NCBI GenBank assembly: GCA_000299095.1
Contig: CP003809.1
Span: 1,236,001 to 1,300,000 of the forward strand
Direction: 5' to 3'
Origin: an alpha proteobacterium HIMB5
GTDB taxonomy: Bacteria > Pseudomonadota > Alphaproteobacteria > Pelagibacterales > Pelagibacteraceae
Length of the DNA: 64,000 nt
The notes below the pieces were generated by a model. The model searched no databases. It saw only the letters and a list, made by a program, of their open reading frames with translations, and was not told the origin of the DNA. Position numbers and translations under genes: made by a program. Shown here one piece after another: positions 37,337 through 46,533 of this stretch. Each line of letters opens with the position of its first letter. The first letter of the stretch is position 1.

Positions 37337-37890
37337 TCTGTTCTCTTTGGTAATAAAAATAGTTTTTCATTTAAAATCTGATTTTCTAGAATATTTGAAA
37401 TAGTTGTTAAATTTTTGTTTTGATAGATATCAGTAATTTCCCAACCATTTAGATTTTTCGTTTTTTTATCAAAAAAAATATTTATTTTTTGATTATTCTC
37501 AATTATTTGAAATCGTATAATATTTTTATCTTCCTGGCTAGCATCAAGCTGTTCTATTTTGCTAATTAAAAATTCTTTATCTAACACCAAATTAAGGGGA
37601 GTTCTTTCTAATGGATAGAAATAATATGCACCTGTATTTTTAATTTTAATAACTAACGATTTGCCATTTGAAACAAGTATTTTTCCTTTTTTATCAAAAT
37701 ACTCACAAAAAATTTTTTTTGGATACAAAATTGTGCAACTACCTTTTTCAGTTTTCTCATTAATTTTTTGAATAAAATTAAAGCTTATATTTTCAGTTTT
37801 TTTAAGTTTATTTATAACATCAATTTTAATAGAGGCATCTGCAGGTATAATTTGAAAAAAAAAAATGATTAAAGAAAAATACTTTTTCAT
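37333..37890 (-). CDS. lolA: Outer-membrane lipoprotein carrier LolA
   Basis: 185 residues. Signal peptide (residues 1-19, KKYFSLIIFFFQIIPADA), then a LolA-like half-barrel: ISFNFIQKINEKTEKGSCTILYPKKIFCEYFDKKGKILVSNGKSLVI, with ERTPLNLVLD. Periplasmic carrier of lipoproteins from LolCDE to the outer membrane. The ftsK-lolA order is conserved in proteobacteria, and the TAATG overlap with ftsK supports the start. Confidence 0.88.
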   Translation of the reverse strand: MKKYFSLIIFFFQIIPADASIKIDVINKLKKTENISFNFIQKINEKTEKGSCTILYPKKIFCEYFDKKGKILVSNGKSLVIKIKNTGAYYFYPLERTPLNLVLDKEFLISKIEQLDASQEDKNIIRFQIIENNQKINIFFDKKTKNLNGWEITDIYQNKNLTTISNILENQILNEKLFLLPKRTD

Positions 37891-39977
37891 TAAAGAACAT
37901 CTCTTTTTCCAACATGGTTCGCCTTACTAACAATTCCATCAGCTTCCATCATATCCATTATTCTTGCGGCACGGTTATAACCAATTTGAAGTTTTCTCTG
38001 AAGAAATGAAGTTGATGCTTTGCCTTCACTCTTCACTATTTCTATTGCAGATTGATATAATTCATCCTTATCACCAGTATTCTGAACACTTCCTGAATCC
38101 TTTTCATCAGCAAAATTCAGAATTTCGTCAACATAATCAGGCTCTGCTTGAGATCTTATAAAGTTGTTTATTTTTTCAATTTCATTTTCAGAAACAAAAG
38201 GAGCATGAATTCTAACTATTCTATTAGCTGACGACATATATAGCATGTCACCTTTTCCTAGCAGTTGTTCAGCTCCTTGTTCCCCAAGAATTGTTCTGCT
38301 ATCAATTTTAGAAGTTACTTGAAAAGAAATCCTTGTAGGAAAATTAGCCTTTATAGTTCCAGTAATTACATCAACACTTGGTCTTTGAGTTGCCATTATG
38401 ATATGAATACCCGCCGCTCTTGCCATTTGTGATAATTTTTGAATATAATTTTCTATTTCTTTTCCAGCAACCAACATTAGATCTGACATTTCATCAACAA
38501 CTACAACTATGTATGGCATAGGCAGTTTGTGTTTTGCATTATAACCATCAATGTTTCTAACATTTTCTTTAGTCATTAGTCTGTACCTACTCTCCATCTC
38601 TTTTACGACCCAACCCAATACAGATGCTGCTTTTTTAGCTTCAGTAATCACAGGACATAATAAATGAGGCAAACCTTCATATGTTGAAAGTTCTAACATT
38701 TTTGGATCAATTAAAATAAATTTACATTTGTCAGGAGAATGGCGATAGAGAAGGGAAAGAATAATTGTATTTATGCAAACAGATTTTCCCGAACCAGTAG
38801 TACCAGCGATTAACAAGTGAGGCATGGTTGATAAATCTCCTATTAAAGGAGTTCCTGATATACTTTTTCCTAAAGCAATAGGTAATTTAATATCTTTTTT
38901 TTTAAAATCAGAATTATCCAAAATTTCACTTAGATAAACATTTTCTCTACTAGGATTAGGAAGCTCAATACCAATTGTGCTACTCCCGGGAATGGTCGAA
39001 ATTCTAGCTGACTCAGAGCTGGTATTTCTTGCAATATCATCTGATAGATTAATAATTTTTGAGACCTTTACACCTGCAGCAGGTTCAAATTCGTTTAATG
39101 TTACGACTGGACCTTGACTTGATTTTTTAATTTTACCACTGACACCAAAATCTAAAAGTATTTTTTCTAAAAACTCAGAATCATAATTTTGATTTTTATT
39201 CGTTTCATTTCTCTCTGATTTTGACGGAATTTTTAGTAGTTTTAATTCAGGCAATATATATTTTTGTTTGTTTCCCATGTCATTTTTATTTTCTTTTATA
39301 AAAGGTAAATCTTCTTGTATAAGATTTTTAATTTGATCTTGGGGAATGTATTCTTCTATAATTTCACTCTTATTAGTATAATTTTTCTGTCCTTTTGAGA
39401 AAATATATAAGTAAATTTTTTTAATGATTTGTAAAAACGAATTCAATTTGAAATTGATACTTAATAAAAAAAACGAAAAAATTAAAAATATTAGAATATA
39501 GAATGAGATATTTTCATACATTAAAAAAATTTTACCTAAAAAAGAATTAGATAAAAATTCCCCCACAAATCCACCATTACCATTAATGTAGAATTCAAAC
39601 GCTTCATTGTAAAATAAGTTAAAAAAGATTGAGCCAAAAATAATATAAAGTATTCCAAAAAATATATTTTCGACAGAAAAAAAAATTTGTTTTAATTTAA
39701 AAATATTTATACCAGTAAAAATTAAAGTTAATGGAATTAAGTAGGAAATAACCCCAAAAGCTTGAAATAATAAGTCTGATGTAAAACTTCCTTGAAAACC
39801 AAGCAAATTATTTATTTTAGTTGTACTTGGAAAAATAAAATTTGGATCATTTGGTGAATAAGATAGCAGAGCAATTAATAACAAAATCCCTAATAAAATA
39901 AAAACAATACCAAAAATTTCTAATAATCTTCTTGTGGTAAAACTAATAAATGTATTTGCTAAGTTTTTTATATCCAT
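37890..39977 (-). CDS. ftsK: DNA translocase FtsK
   Basis: 695 residues. The N-terminal part (1-200) has four to five membrane helices (FGIVFILLGILLLIALLSY and others). The motor carries LLIAGTTGSGKSVCINTIILSLL (Walker A), KFILIDPKMLELSTYEGLPHLL, YIVVVVDEMSDLM (Walker B) and IHIIMATQRPSVDVITG. The C-terminal gamma winged helix is complete (SFLQRKLQIGYNRAARIMDMMEADGIVS). It pumps chromosome dimers towards dif at the septum. The linker is short compared with E. coli. Confidence 0.97.
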   Translation of the reverse strand: MDIKNLANTFISFTTRRLLEIFGIVFILLGILLLIALLSYSPNDPNFIFPSTTKINNLLGFQGSFTSDLLFQAFGVISYLIPLTLIFTGINIFKLKQIFFSVENIFFGILYIIFGSIFFNLFYNEAFEFYINGNGGFVGEFLSNSFLGKIFLMYENISFYILIFLIFSFFLLSINFKLNSFLQIIKKIYLYIFSKGQKNYTNKSEIIEEYIPQDQIKNLIQEDLPFIKENKNDMGNKQKYILPELKLLKIPSKSERNETNKNQNYDSEFLEKILLDFGVSGKIKKSSQGPVVTLNEFEPAAGVKVSKIINLSDDIARNTSSESARISTIPGSSTIGIELPNPSRENVYLSEILDNSDFKKKDIKLPIALGKSISGTPLIGDLSTMPHLLIAGTTGSGKSVCINTIILSLLYRHSPDKCKFILIDPKMLELSTYEGLPHLLCPVITEAKKAASVLGWVVKEMESRYRLMTKENVRNIDGYNAKHKLPMPYIVVVVDEMSDLMLVAGKEIENYIQKLSQMARAAGIHIIMATQRPSVDVITGTIKANFPTRISFQVTSKIDSRTILGEQGAEQLLGKGDMLYMSSANRIVRIHAPFVSENEIEKINNFIRSQAEPDYVDEILNFADEKDSGSVQNTGDKDELYQSAIEIVKSEGKASTSFLQRKLQIGYNRAARIMDMMEADGIVSKANHVGKRDVL

Positions 39978-40037
39978 AAAAATGAATCAAATATAACACT
40001 TTGTATCATCTAATTTTTGTTGTTAAAATTAAATTAT

Positions 40038-41096
40038 ATGACAGTTTGTATATTAGGACATAATCTAACTAGTTTAGCATTAGCAAAAGCACTAATTAAA
40101 ATTGGGTTAGCAGTAGATTTAATAGAAAATAAAAAAATAAAAGCTTATCCAAAATCAAGAACACTAGGTATTTCAAAATCAAACATACAATTTTTTTGTA
40201 ATGAAATTAGTAATATCAATAATTTGTGTTGGAAGATTAATGACATTAAAATTTTAGGTGATAACAATTTAAATAAAGAGTTAATTTCATTTACTAATAA
40301 AGATTATTTATTCTCAATTATTAAAAATTATGAGTTGCATACTTATTTAAAAAATGAATTAAAAAGAAATAAGAAATTTAAAGAAAAAAAAACTCTTAAT
40401 GAAGGTGACTATGATTTAATAATAAATACTGATTTAAATCACAATTTTACAAAAAAATATTTTTTTAAAAAAATTGAAAAAAATTACAATGCGTTCGCAT
40501 ACACATCAATTTTAAAACATAAAAAGATTAAAAATAACCAAGCTACCCAGGTATTTACTAAAAATGGTCCTTTTGCTTTTTTACCAATATCCAATAATGA
40601 AACGTCTTTAGTTTATTCTTTTAATGGAACGATAAAGTTAAGTAAAAATAAATTTATTGAATTAACCAATAAATATAACAAACGGTTAGAAATCTTAAAA
40701 ATTTCAGAAATCAATTATTTCCCATTAAAATCTTCAAATTTAAGATCTTATTATCATAAAAATATTTTAGCATTTGGCGATATGCTTCACAGAATTCATC
40801 CTTTAGCAGGACAAGGATACAATATGACATTAAGAGATATGAAAACATTAATTGGAATAATTAAAAGTAAAATTGAACTGGGTCTTCCAATTGATCAATC
40901 TATAAACTCTGAATTTGAAAAAAAAACTAAATCTCAAAATTATTTATTTTCTAAAGGTATTGATTTAATTTATGAAATTTTTAATTTTGAAAGAAAGCTA
41001 AATAACAAATTGATAAATCAAACTATTTCATTTGTTGGAAAAAATAAAAAGCTTAACAAAGTATTTAAATTAATTGCAGACTATGGAGCTTTTTAA
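40038..41096 (+). CDS. UbiH-family FAD monooxygenase with a degenerate nucleotide loop
   Basis: 352 residues from the ATG at 40038 (MTVCILGHN). The second FAD motif is excellent, FGDMLHRIHPLAGQGYNMTLRDM, as in ubiquinone-ring hydroxylases UbiH/UbiF/UbiI, and FAFLPISNNETSLVYSF is the usual mid-protein DG-like region. The first FAD motif, normally GxGxxG, is G7-H-N-L-T-S12 here, so its second and third glycines are gone. Probably a divergent ubiquinone-biosynthesis hydroxylase; activity needs checking. Divergent from ftsK with a 60-base spacer. Confidence 0.72.
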   Translation: MTVCILGHNLTSLALAKALIKIGLAVDLIENKKIKAYPKSRTLGISKSNIQFFCNEISNINNLCWKINDIKILGDNNLNKELISFTNKDYLFSIIKNYELHTYLKNELKRNKKFKEKKTLNEGDYDLIINTDLNHNFTKKYFFKKIEKNYNAFAYTSILKHKKIKNNQATQVFTKNGPFAFLPISNNETSLVYSFNGTIKLSKNKFIELTNKYNKRLEILKISEINYFPLKSSNLRSYYHKNILAFGDMLHRIHPLAGQGYNMTLRDMKTLIGIIKSKIELGLPIDQSINSEFEKKTKSQNYLFSKGIDLIYEIFNFERKLNNKLINQTISFVGKNKKLNKVFKLIADYGAF

Positions 41097-41099
41097 TAA

Positions 41100-41747
41100 C
41101 TATTGAATTGTGGTGTTGTTGAAATCGTCATACGAATAAGTGGTCAATATTTCAGAAATTTTTGTTTTTCTTTGTTGTAAATCTTTTGCCTCTAATAAAA
41201 TTTGCTTTTCTTCTAGAGAAAAAGGTGACGCCATTGCTAAAGCATTAATAGTTTCATCTAAGCTTTGTTTTTCTAAAGCCTTCCAATTAATTATAAAGCC
41301 TCTTTTTTCAAATAAACTCTTTAGGTCCTTAAAAATTAATTCTAAATCAGAAAATTTAAGGTCTTCTTTTTTATCTAAAAGATCATTTTCAAAATCATTA
41401 TATTTGACTTCACACTCTCTATAATTTTTTCCACTATGTATTTCAGTTAAAACTTCAAATCTTATTAATCCTCTTAGTTCTATTAAAAAACGCTTATCCT
41501 CTGTTTCTCTAAAACTTACAATCTTCCCAAGACAACCAACGTCATGAAGTTCTGGAACTAGATTATCAACATTTTTAGATTTTTTTGGTTGGATCATTCC
41601 AATTAGTTTATTGGATTTCATACTATCATTTACCATTTCGATATACCTAGGTTCAAAGATATTTAGTGGAACTGCAGTCTTTGGAAAAATGATAAAATTA
41701 CTTAGGGGAAAAACAGGTATAATTTTTGGTAGTTCAGAAGATGACAT
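41100..41747 (-). CDS. LON-substrate-binding-domain protein (Lon N-terminal domain only)
   Basis: 215 residues from the ATG at 41747. IIPVFPLSNFIIFPKTAVPLNIFEPRYIEMV is the classic Lon N-terminal beta-domain start; DVGCLGKIVSFRETEDKRFLIELRGLIRFEVL follows. There are no ATPase or protease domains, as in the stand-alone LON-domain family of alphaproteobacteria. A role in protein quality control is assumed, not shown. Ends 3 bases from the stop of the converging UbiH-like gene. Confidence 0.87.
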   Translation of the reverse strand: MSSSELPKIIPVFPLSNFIIFPKTAVPLNIFEPRYIEMVNDSMKSNKLIGMIQPKKSKNVDNLVPELHDVGCLGKIVSFRETEDKRFLIELRGLIRFEVLTEIHSGKNYRECEVKYNDFENDLLDKKEDLKFSDLELIFKDLKSLFEKRGFIINWKALEKQSLDETINALAMASPFSLEEKQILLEAKDLQQRKTKISEILTTYSYDDFNNTTIQ

Positions 41748-41797
41748 GTTTATTAATATAAGGATCAATTAAGTTTTTACAAATATTTTAATATTGC

Positions 41798-41826
41798 TTG
41801 ATAGACTTTAAAGAGGTAGATATATT
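41798..41826 (+). promoter_or_regulatory. Sigma-70-type promoter of the tRNA-Gly gene
   Basis: TTGATA (41798-41803, 5 of 6 to TTGACA), a 17-base spacer, and TATATT (41821-41826, 5 of 6 to TATAAT), ending 11 bases before the tRNA. Spacing and both hexamers fit the housekeeping sigma factor. Confidence 0.65.
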
Positions 41827-41837
41827 CTTTTTTATAA

Positions 41838-41912
41838 GCGGGCATAGCTCAGTGGTAGAGCGTCTCGTTGCCAACGAGAAGGTCGAGGGTTCGACCCCCT
41901 TTGCCCGCTCCA
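41838..41912 (+). tRNA. tRNA-Gly (anticodon GCC)
   Basis: 75 bases including an encoded CCA. Acceptor stem GCGGGCA/TGCCCGC, D arm with AGCTCAGTGGTAGAGC, anticodon stem CTCGT/ACGAG with loop TTGCCAA (anticodon GCC), and T arm GAGGGTTCGACCCCC, all pairing well. It decodes GGC and GGU. The gene for pterin carbinolamine dehydratase begins 6 bases after the CCA, so the two are probably co-transcribed. Confidence 0.99.
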
Positions 41913-41918
41913 ATTTCA

Positions 41919-42263
41919 ATGAGTGATTTATTAAATAAAAAATGTGTTCCTTGTGAAGGTGGTGTTTTACCTTTTGATATTTCTCAAATTCATAAATATC
42001 AAAAAAAAGTTGATAGTTGGGATGTAGTCAAAAATACAAAGGAAATTTATTTTTTAGAAAAAAATTTTAAATTTAAAAATTTTATTGAAAGTCAAAAATT
42101 TGTAAACGAAGTGGGTAAAATAGCAGAGATAGAGGGACATCATCCAGATATTTTATATGGATGGGGATATGCTAAAATTTCAATTACCACTCATGCTATA
42201 GAGGGTTTGTCTGAAAACGATTTTATTCTTGCAGCAAAAATTGATAAAATTTCTAATGTCTGA
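41919..42263 (+). CDS. 4a-hydroxytetrahydrobiopterin dehydratase (pterin carbinolamine dehydratase)
   Basis: 114 residues from the ATG at 41919; the frame continues upstream through the tRNA gene, which is not coding. PCD/PhhB signatures: VLPFDISQIHKYQKKVDSWDVV, KFVNEVGKIAEIEGHHPDI with the catalytic His pair, and VSITTHAIEGLSENDFILAAKID (family TH...GLT..D). It recycles the 4a-carbinolamine formed by aromatic amino acid hydroxylases, or acts as a moonlighting protein. No Shine-Dalgarno is visible, since only 6 bases separate it from the tRNA. Overlaps purH by 11 bases at the 3' end. Confidence 0.9.
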   Translation: MSDLLNKKCVPCEGGVLPFDISQIHKYQKKVDSWDVVKNTKEIYFLEKNFKFKNFIESQKFVNEVGKIAEIEGHHPDILYGWGYAKISITTHAIEGLSENDFILAAKIDKISNV

Positions 42264-43785
42264 AATGCCTTGTTTTTGAAAATACTAGAATAGTTTCAGT
42301 TTCGTTTGCAAATTTGATTATTTCTTTATCCCTAATTGACCCTGCAGGTTGAATTACAGCAGAAACACCAGATTGAACTAATTTTTCAATTCCATCTACA
42401 AATGGAAAAAATGCATCAGATGCAGCAACTATGTCTTCATCTGGATTAACAAATTTTCTCATTTTGTTGATCGCTATTTGACAGCTATCAAGTCTACTTG
42501 GTTGGCCCGATCCTATACCAACTGTTGAGTTATTGTGAGCTAAAACAATGGCATTAGATTTTACATATCTGCATACATTAAATGCAAAAATTAAATTTTT
42601 CATTTGCGAACTTGAAGGTTTTAATTTTGAAACAATTTTGAAATCTCTAGGCTTAAATTGAACCAAATCCTCATTTTGAATCAATAAAGCACCATTGTGA
42701 GAGTTAATTTTATAACTCTCATTTAACTTAAATTGATTAGCATCGATTAATCTTAAATTTTTCTTTTTTTTCAGTATCTTTAATGCTCTAGTATCAAATC
42801 CATTAGCAATTATAACTTCAAGAAAGATCTTATTTAGTTCAAGAGCCAATTTACTATTTACCTTGAAGTTACATGATACAATACCACCAAATGCACTAAT
42901 AGGGTCAGAAGCTAGTGCTGATTTATAACATTCAACTTGATCTTTTTTAATAGATACACCACATGGATTTGCATGTTTTACAATAACAACACCACAATTA
43001 TTTGGTAAAGATTTTGAAATTGTTAAGGCAGCAAAAATGTCATTTAAGTTATTATAACTTAATTGTTTTCCACTTAATTGATTTAGATTTAAACCATTAG
43101 AAGAATAGATAGCACTCATTTGATGAGGATTTTCTCCATATCTTAATTTATTAATTATATTCGCGCTAAAGATCTTTCTTTTTGGGAAACTATCATTAGT
43201 TATTTTATTAAAATAATTAGAGATTAAAGAATCATAATAAGCAGTTTCAGTAAATGCATGCTTAGACATTTTTTTTCTAAATTCAATTGTGGTTGAGCCA
43301 TTGTTCAAGTTTATCTCATTAATAAGCTCTTCGTATTGGTCTGTCGATGTTATCACTGTAACATCATTGTAATTCTTAGCAGCAGCTCTCACCATTGTTG
43401 GTCCACCAACATCTATATTTTCAATTATCTTATTATGGTTTTTGGTATTTTTTAATGTTTCTTCAAATGGGTAAAAATTAACTATAACTAGATCAATATT
43501 TTCAAAGCTATTTTTTCTTAATTCTTGTTTATGTCTTTTGTTTTTTCTCTTATTTAAAATTCCAGCGTGAATTTTAGGATGTAAAGTTTTGACACGACCA
43601 TCTAATATTTCGGGTGAATTAGTAAAATCTGAAACTTCAATACATTTAAATTTAAGTTTTTTAATTGCTTTGAATGTTCCACCAGAACTGATTATTTGAA
43701 TATTGTATTTTTTTAAACAATTTAATAGTGGTTTTAAATTTTGTTTATCTGATAATGAAATTAGAGCTCTTTTAATTTTTGACAT
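42253..43785 (-). CDS. purH: Bifunctional AICAR formyltransferase/IMP cyclohydrolase
   Basis: 510 residues from the ATG at 43785 (MSKIKRALISLSDK), which overlaps the stop of the upstream gene as TAATG; a start 7 codons earlier is possible. The MGS-like IMP cyclohydrolase domain (IQIISSGGTFKAI, DGRVKTLHPKIHAGIL, NIDVGGPTMVRAAAKN) is followed by the transformylase domain (KHANPCGVSI, SAFGGIVSCN, GIGSGQPSRLDS, ASDAFFPFVDGIE). Last two steps of purine synthesis to IMP. Confidence 0.97.
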   Translation of the reverse strand: MSKIKRALISLSDKQNLKPLLNCLKKYNIQIISSGGTFKAIKKLKFKCIEVSDFTNSPEILDGRVKTLHPKIHAGILNKRKNKRHKQELRKNSFENIDLVIVNFYPFEETLKNTKNHNKIIENIDVGGPTMVRAAAKNYNDVTVITSTDQYEELINEINLNNGSTTIEFRKKMSKHAFTETAYYDSLISNYFNKITNDSFPKRKIFSANIINKLRYGENPHQMSAIYSSNGLNLNQLSGKQLSYNNLNDIFAALTISKSLPNNCGVVIVKHANPCGVSIKKDQVECYKSALASDPISAFGGIVSCNFKVNSKLALELNKIFLEVIIANGFDTRALKILKKKKNLRLIDANQFKLNESYKINSHNGALLIQNEDLVQFKPRDFKIVSKLKPSSSQMKNLIFAFNVCRYVKSNAIVLAHNNSTVGIGSGQPSRLDSCQIAINKMRKFVNPDEDIVAASDAFFPFVDGIEKLVQSGVSAVIQPAGSIRDKEIIKFANETETILVFSKTRHFRH

Positions 43786-45368
43786 TATATTTTTATTAGC
43801 TCCCACTTAATATCACTATTTTTTGAATTTATTATCCCTGATATAAAAATATTTTGATTTTCAACATACGTACTTTTGCTGTTAAAAAATAGCCCATTTT
43901 CGATATTTACTTCATAATTGTTACAATTAAATTTCCAACCTTCATCACCAATTTCAATTAGTATAGTTTTATTATCTTGAGTTTTCATGACCTTTGAAGT
44001 TGGGTCTAAATGAAAACGAATATCAAATTTTAGATTTGGTAAATCTTTTTTACCTTTAATTTTATCAGTACCAATTAATTTAAAGTTTTCGGGAAAATAC
44101 TCAATTTCTCTTTCATAAATTAAATTATATTGTTTCAAATAGCCATCATGCGAAGCATTTATTTTCCAATAATTTTTTTCAAAAACTATATTTTTTTGAA
44201 TTATCTTTAGATTTGTATTTATTTTATATTCACCTTTAGAATTCTTACTAAATTTGCATGATGAATTATCATCTAAGACTAAAGTATTTTGTAAAGCTGA
44301 AGATCGACATAGTTCATTTAATTGATTATTTGTACCCTCATAATAACCTGCATTTGTAAATATTTTTTTGCCATTTGATAAAAATTCAAAAGAAAGTGAA
44401 CCAGCCTGATACTCATCTGAAAAATTTTTTTCAGGCGATGGTCCAATATCCATGAATAGATTTATTTTTTTATTGTTTAAAGATACATAATTTGAATTTT
44501 CATAATTTTGATTTTTAAATGCATAACCACATCTTTTTAAATATTGATCAAATTCAAAATTGTTAGATAAATTGTTACCATTAAAATGTGGATCAAAATT
44601 GATATTTTTCCAAAAGAATGAATAAGATTGACCTAAATAAAAAATATATTCATCAATAAAATCAGGTATTACATTTTGTGATTCTTTAAACCATTCTCTA
44701 ATTAGTATTAAGTATTTTAAGTAAAATATAGAATGTTTAATACTACGCGATTTTGGAAACCCATATTTATCAAAAGCTTCTTTAATAAATTTTTTTAATA
44801 AATCTAATCCAGCATTTAAATTTTTTGTTTGCTCACTGTAACAAAGAGAAAAAAGAATTATTGCAGAAATACTTATTATTTTATTTTTGTAATCCTTTGA
44901 ATGATTTACTTGATTTAATAAATGTAAAATTTGTTTTTGAAGTATTATGTCAAAATTTTTTTGGTATTCTTTTGTACCATTATCATAAGTTAATTTAGAA
45001 TTTGATAACCATGAAATAATTCTTTTTGATACAATACTTATTTCCCAACTTTTTGAGTTATATTTATTATTTATATCTATCCATTTTGTAATTACTTTTT
45101 GTACATCACTACTTGAAGATTTTAGATCTAAACTAAAAATCCAAAAAAAATTGTTTAACTTTTTAAACTGTTTCTCACTGAGTTTCTTATTTATCCATAT
45201 TTCTTCTAATGAAAAATCAGCAATATTATTTTTTTTTGTTTTGATTTTAATTAGAGAAGACAGAAGGTAAGTGCTTGGTTTGTATTTAAATAAAAGATCT
45301 GTGTATTTGGAAATTTTTTTGTCATATAAAAAAGAATTAAGATATAAATTTCTTAAATTATTCAGCAT
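43785..45368 (-). CDS. Heparinase II/III-family protein
   Basis: 527 residues. An N-terminal alpha-helical toroid region (about 60-290, with KSWEISIVSKRIISWLSN and AFDKYGFPKSRSIKHSIFYLKYLILIREWF) leads into a beta-sandwich with DIGPSPEKNFSDEYQAGSLSFEFLSNGKKIFTNAGYY and SSALQNTLVLDDNSS, the Hepar_II_III C-terminal pattern. No signal peptide is visible. Relatives are polysaccharide lyases, but the alphaproteobacterial version beside purH has no established substrate. Coupled to purH by TAATG. Confidence 0.82.
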   Translation of the reverse strand: MLNNLRNLYLNSFLYDKKISKYTDLLFKYKPSTYLLSSLIKIKTKKNNIADFSLEEIWINKKLSEKQFKKLNNFFWIFSLDLKSSSSDVQKVITKWIDINNKYNSKSWEISIVSKRIISWLSNSKLTYDNGTKEYQKNFDIILQKQILHLLNQVNHSKDYKNKIISISAIILFSLCYSEQTKNLNAGLDLLKKFIKEAFDKYGFPKSRSIKHSIFYLKYLILIREWFKESQNVIPDFIDEYIFYLGQSYSFFWKNINFDPHFNGNNLSNNFEFDQYLKRCGYAFKNQNYENSNYVSLNNKKINLFMDIGPSPEKNFSDEYQAGSLSFEFLSNGKKIFTNAGYYEGTNNQLNELCRSSALQNTLVLDDNSSCKFSKNSKGEYKINTNLKIIQKNIVFEKNYWKINASHDGYLKQYNLIYEREIEYFPENFKLIGTDKIKGKKDLPNLKFDIRFHLDPTSKVMKTQDNKTILIEIGDEGWKFNCNNYEVNIENGLFFNSKSTYVENQNIFISGIINSKNSDIKWELIKI

Positions 45369-45397
45369 ATAAAATAGATTATATTAAGAATAGATAA

Positions 45398-46057
45398 CTA
45401 AGCTGATTTCAACAATTCTATATTTTTTTTGATATCACCGTTATTACTCTTAAAAATTGTTGTTCCCGATACTAGAATATTTGCACCTGCCTCGATTGCA
45501 CTTTTAGAATTTTCAAAATTTATTCCACCATCTATTTCTATATCATAATTAAAATTATTATTTTCACGAATAGTTTTTAATTTTTTAACTTTTTCCAAAA
45601 CTTCGGGCATAAATTTTTGACCCCCAAAACCTGGATTAACACTCATTATAAGAACCAAATCAATTTGATTTAAAAATTTCTCTATTATCTCAATTTTTGT
45701 TTCTGGATTTAATGAAATCCCAACTTTCTTTTTTAATTCTCTAATTTTATTTATTGAGTCTTGTAAGCTATCAGTTGCTTCAGGATGAATTGTAATAATA
45801 TCAGCTCCAGCTTCCGCATAATCTTCTATGTACTTATGGACAGGGGCAATCATCAAATGAACGTCAAACTTAAGTTTAGTATGCTTTCTTAGTGATTTAA
45901 TAACAGGAGGTCCAATTGTTAGATTAGGAACATAATGTCCATCCATTACATCAACATGAACCATGTCAGCCCCACCGTTTTCTAATTTTTTTATTTCATT
46001 ACCAAGTTGACTAAAGTCAGCAGAAAGTATTGATGGTGATATTTGTATTTTTTTCAT
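45398..46057 (-). CDS. rpe: Ribulose-phosphate 3-epimerase
   Basis: 219 residues, TIM barrel. ISPSILSADFSQLGNEI, MVHVDVMDGHYVPNLTIGPPVI (metal-binding His and Asp), DVHLMIAPVHKYI, VLIMSVNPGFGGQKFMPEVL, IEIDGGINFENS and ILVSGTTIFKS. Interconverts ribulose-5-P and xylulose-5-P in the pentose phosphate pathway. 29 bases upstream of the heparinase-like gene. Confidence 0.97.
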   Translation of the reverse strand: MKKIQISPSILSADFSQLGNEIKKLENGGADMVHVDVMDGHYVPNLTIGPPVIKSLRKHTKLKFDVHLMIAPVHKYIEDYAEAGADIITIHPEATDSLQDSINKIRELKKKVGISLNPETKIEIIEKFLNQIDLVLIMSVNPGFGGQKFMPEVLEKVKKLKTIRENNNFNYDIEIDGGINFENSKSAIEAGANILVSGTTIFKSNNGDIKKNIELLKSA

Positions 46058-46085
46058 TGGTAGTGATTATTAGTAGTATCAATTT

Positions 46086-46454
46086 TTAAAATTTAATTGA
46101 ATTAAAAAATTGGTAAATTTGTCTAGAAATTTCACTTTCAAGAGGAAATGACAGCATACCCATCACAGAATAACCGAGCACCCATGGCATTAAATAAAAT
46201 CTAATCATAAAAAAGAACCATGCAATATATAGTGGTACTAATGGTGCAATTATAAATTTTGGAGTTATTGGTTTGAAGAGTCTAATAAAAGGATTTGTTA
46301 TCTTTACAAATATTTTCATAAAAAAAAATTCAGAATCTTCTTTTTGAAAGATATTCATTGCGACCTTACCAATTAAAGTCCACATGATCATTCCTAAAGT
46401 ATAATCAATTATATAGACTAAGGGATGAAAGTTTGCTGATAATCCTGATGACAT
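46086..46454 (-). CDS. YggT-like integral membrane protein
   Basis: 122 residues with about three hydrophobic segments (YIIDYTLGMIMWTLIGKVAM, FIIAPLVPLYIAWFFFMIRFYL, LGYSVMGMLSFP). VKITNPFIRLFKPITPKF resembles the YggT motif around TdPllxpiRrxiP. It is longer than the standard YggT protein, also found here at 57717-58007. Function unknown. Ends 28 bases before rpe and follows the symporter's terminator. Confidence 0.6.
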   Translation of the reverse strand: MSSGLSANFHPLVYIIDYTLGMIMWTLIGKVAMNIFQKEDSEFFFMKIFVKITNPFIRLFKPITPKFIIAPLVPLYIAWFFFMIRFYLMPWVLGYSVMGMLSFPLESEISRQIYQFFNSIKF

Positions 46455-46480
46455 TTAAGTTTTATATTAGAAAAAAGAAC

Positions 46481-46510
46481 AAAAAAAAAGGGGCGAATAA
46501 ATCGCCCCTT
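46481..46510 (-). terminator. Intrinsic terminator of the symporter operon
   Basis: Perfect 9-bp stem AAGGGGCGA (46488-46496)/TCGCCCCTT (46502-46510), loop of 5. On the minus strand it runs into nine U (complement of 46481-46489). It lies 24 bases past the symporter stop and upstream of the YggT-like gene. Confidence 0.93.
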
Positions 46511-46533
46511 AAATTAATTTGACTTAATAAGTA

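Noticed and set aside
41868-41918. Upstream extension of the pterin dehydratase through the tRNA gene
   Set aside because: The added residues are translated tRNA sequence; the conserved protein begins at the ATG at 41919.
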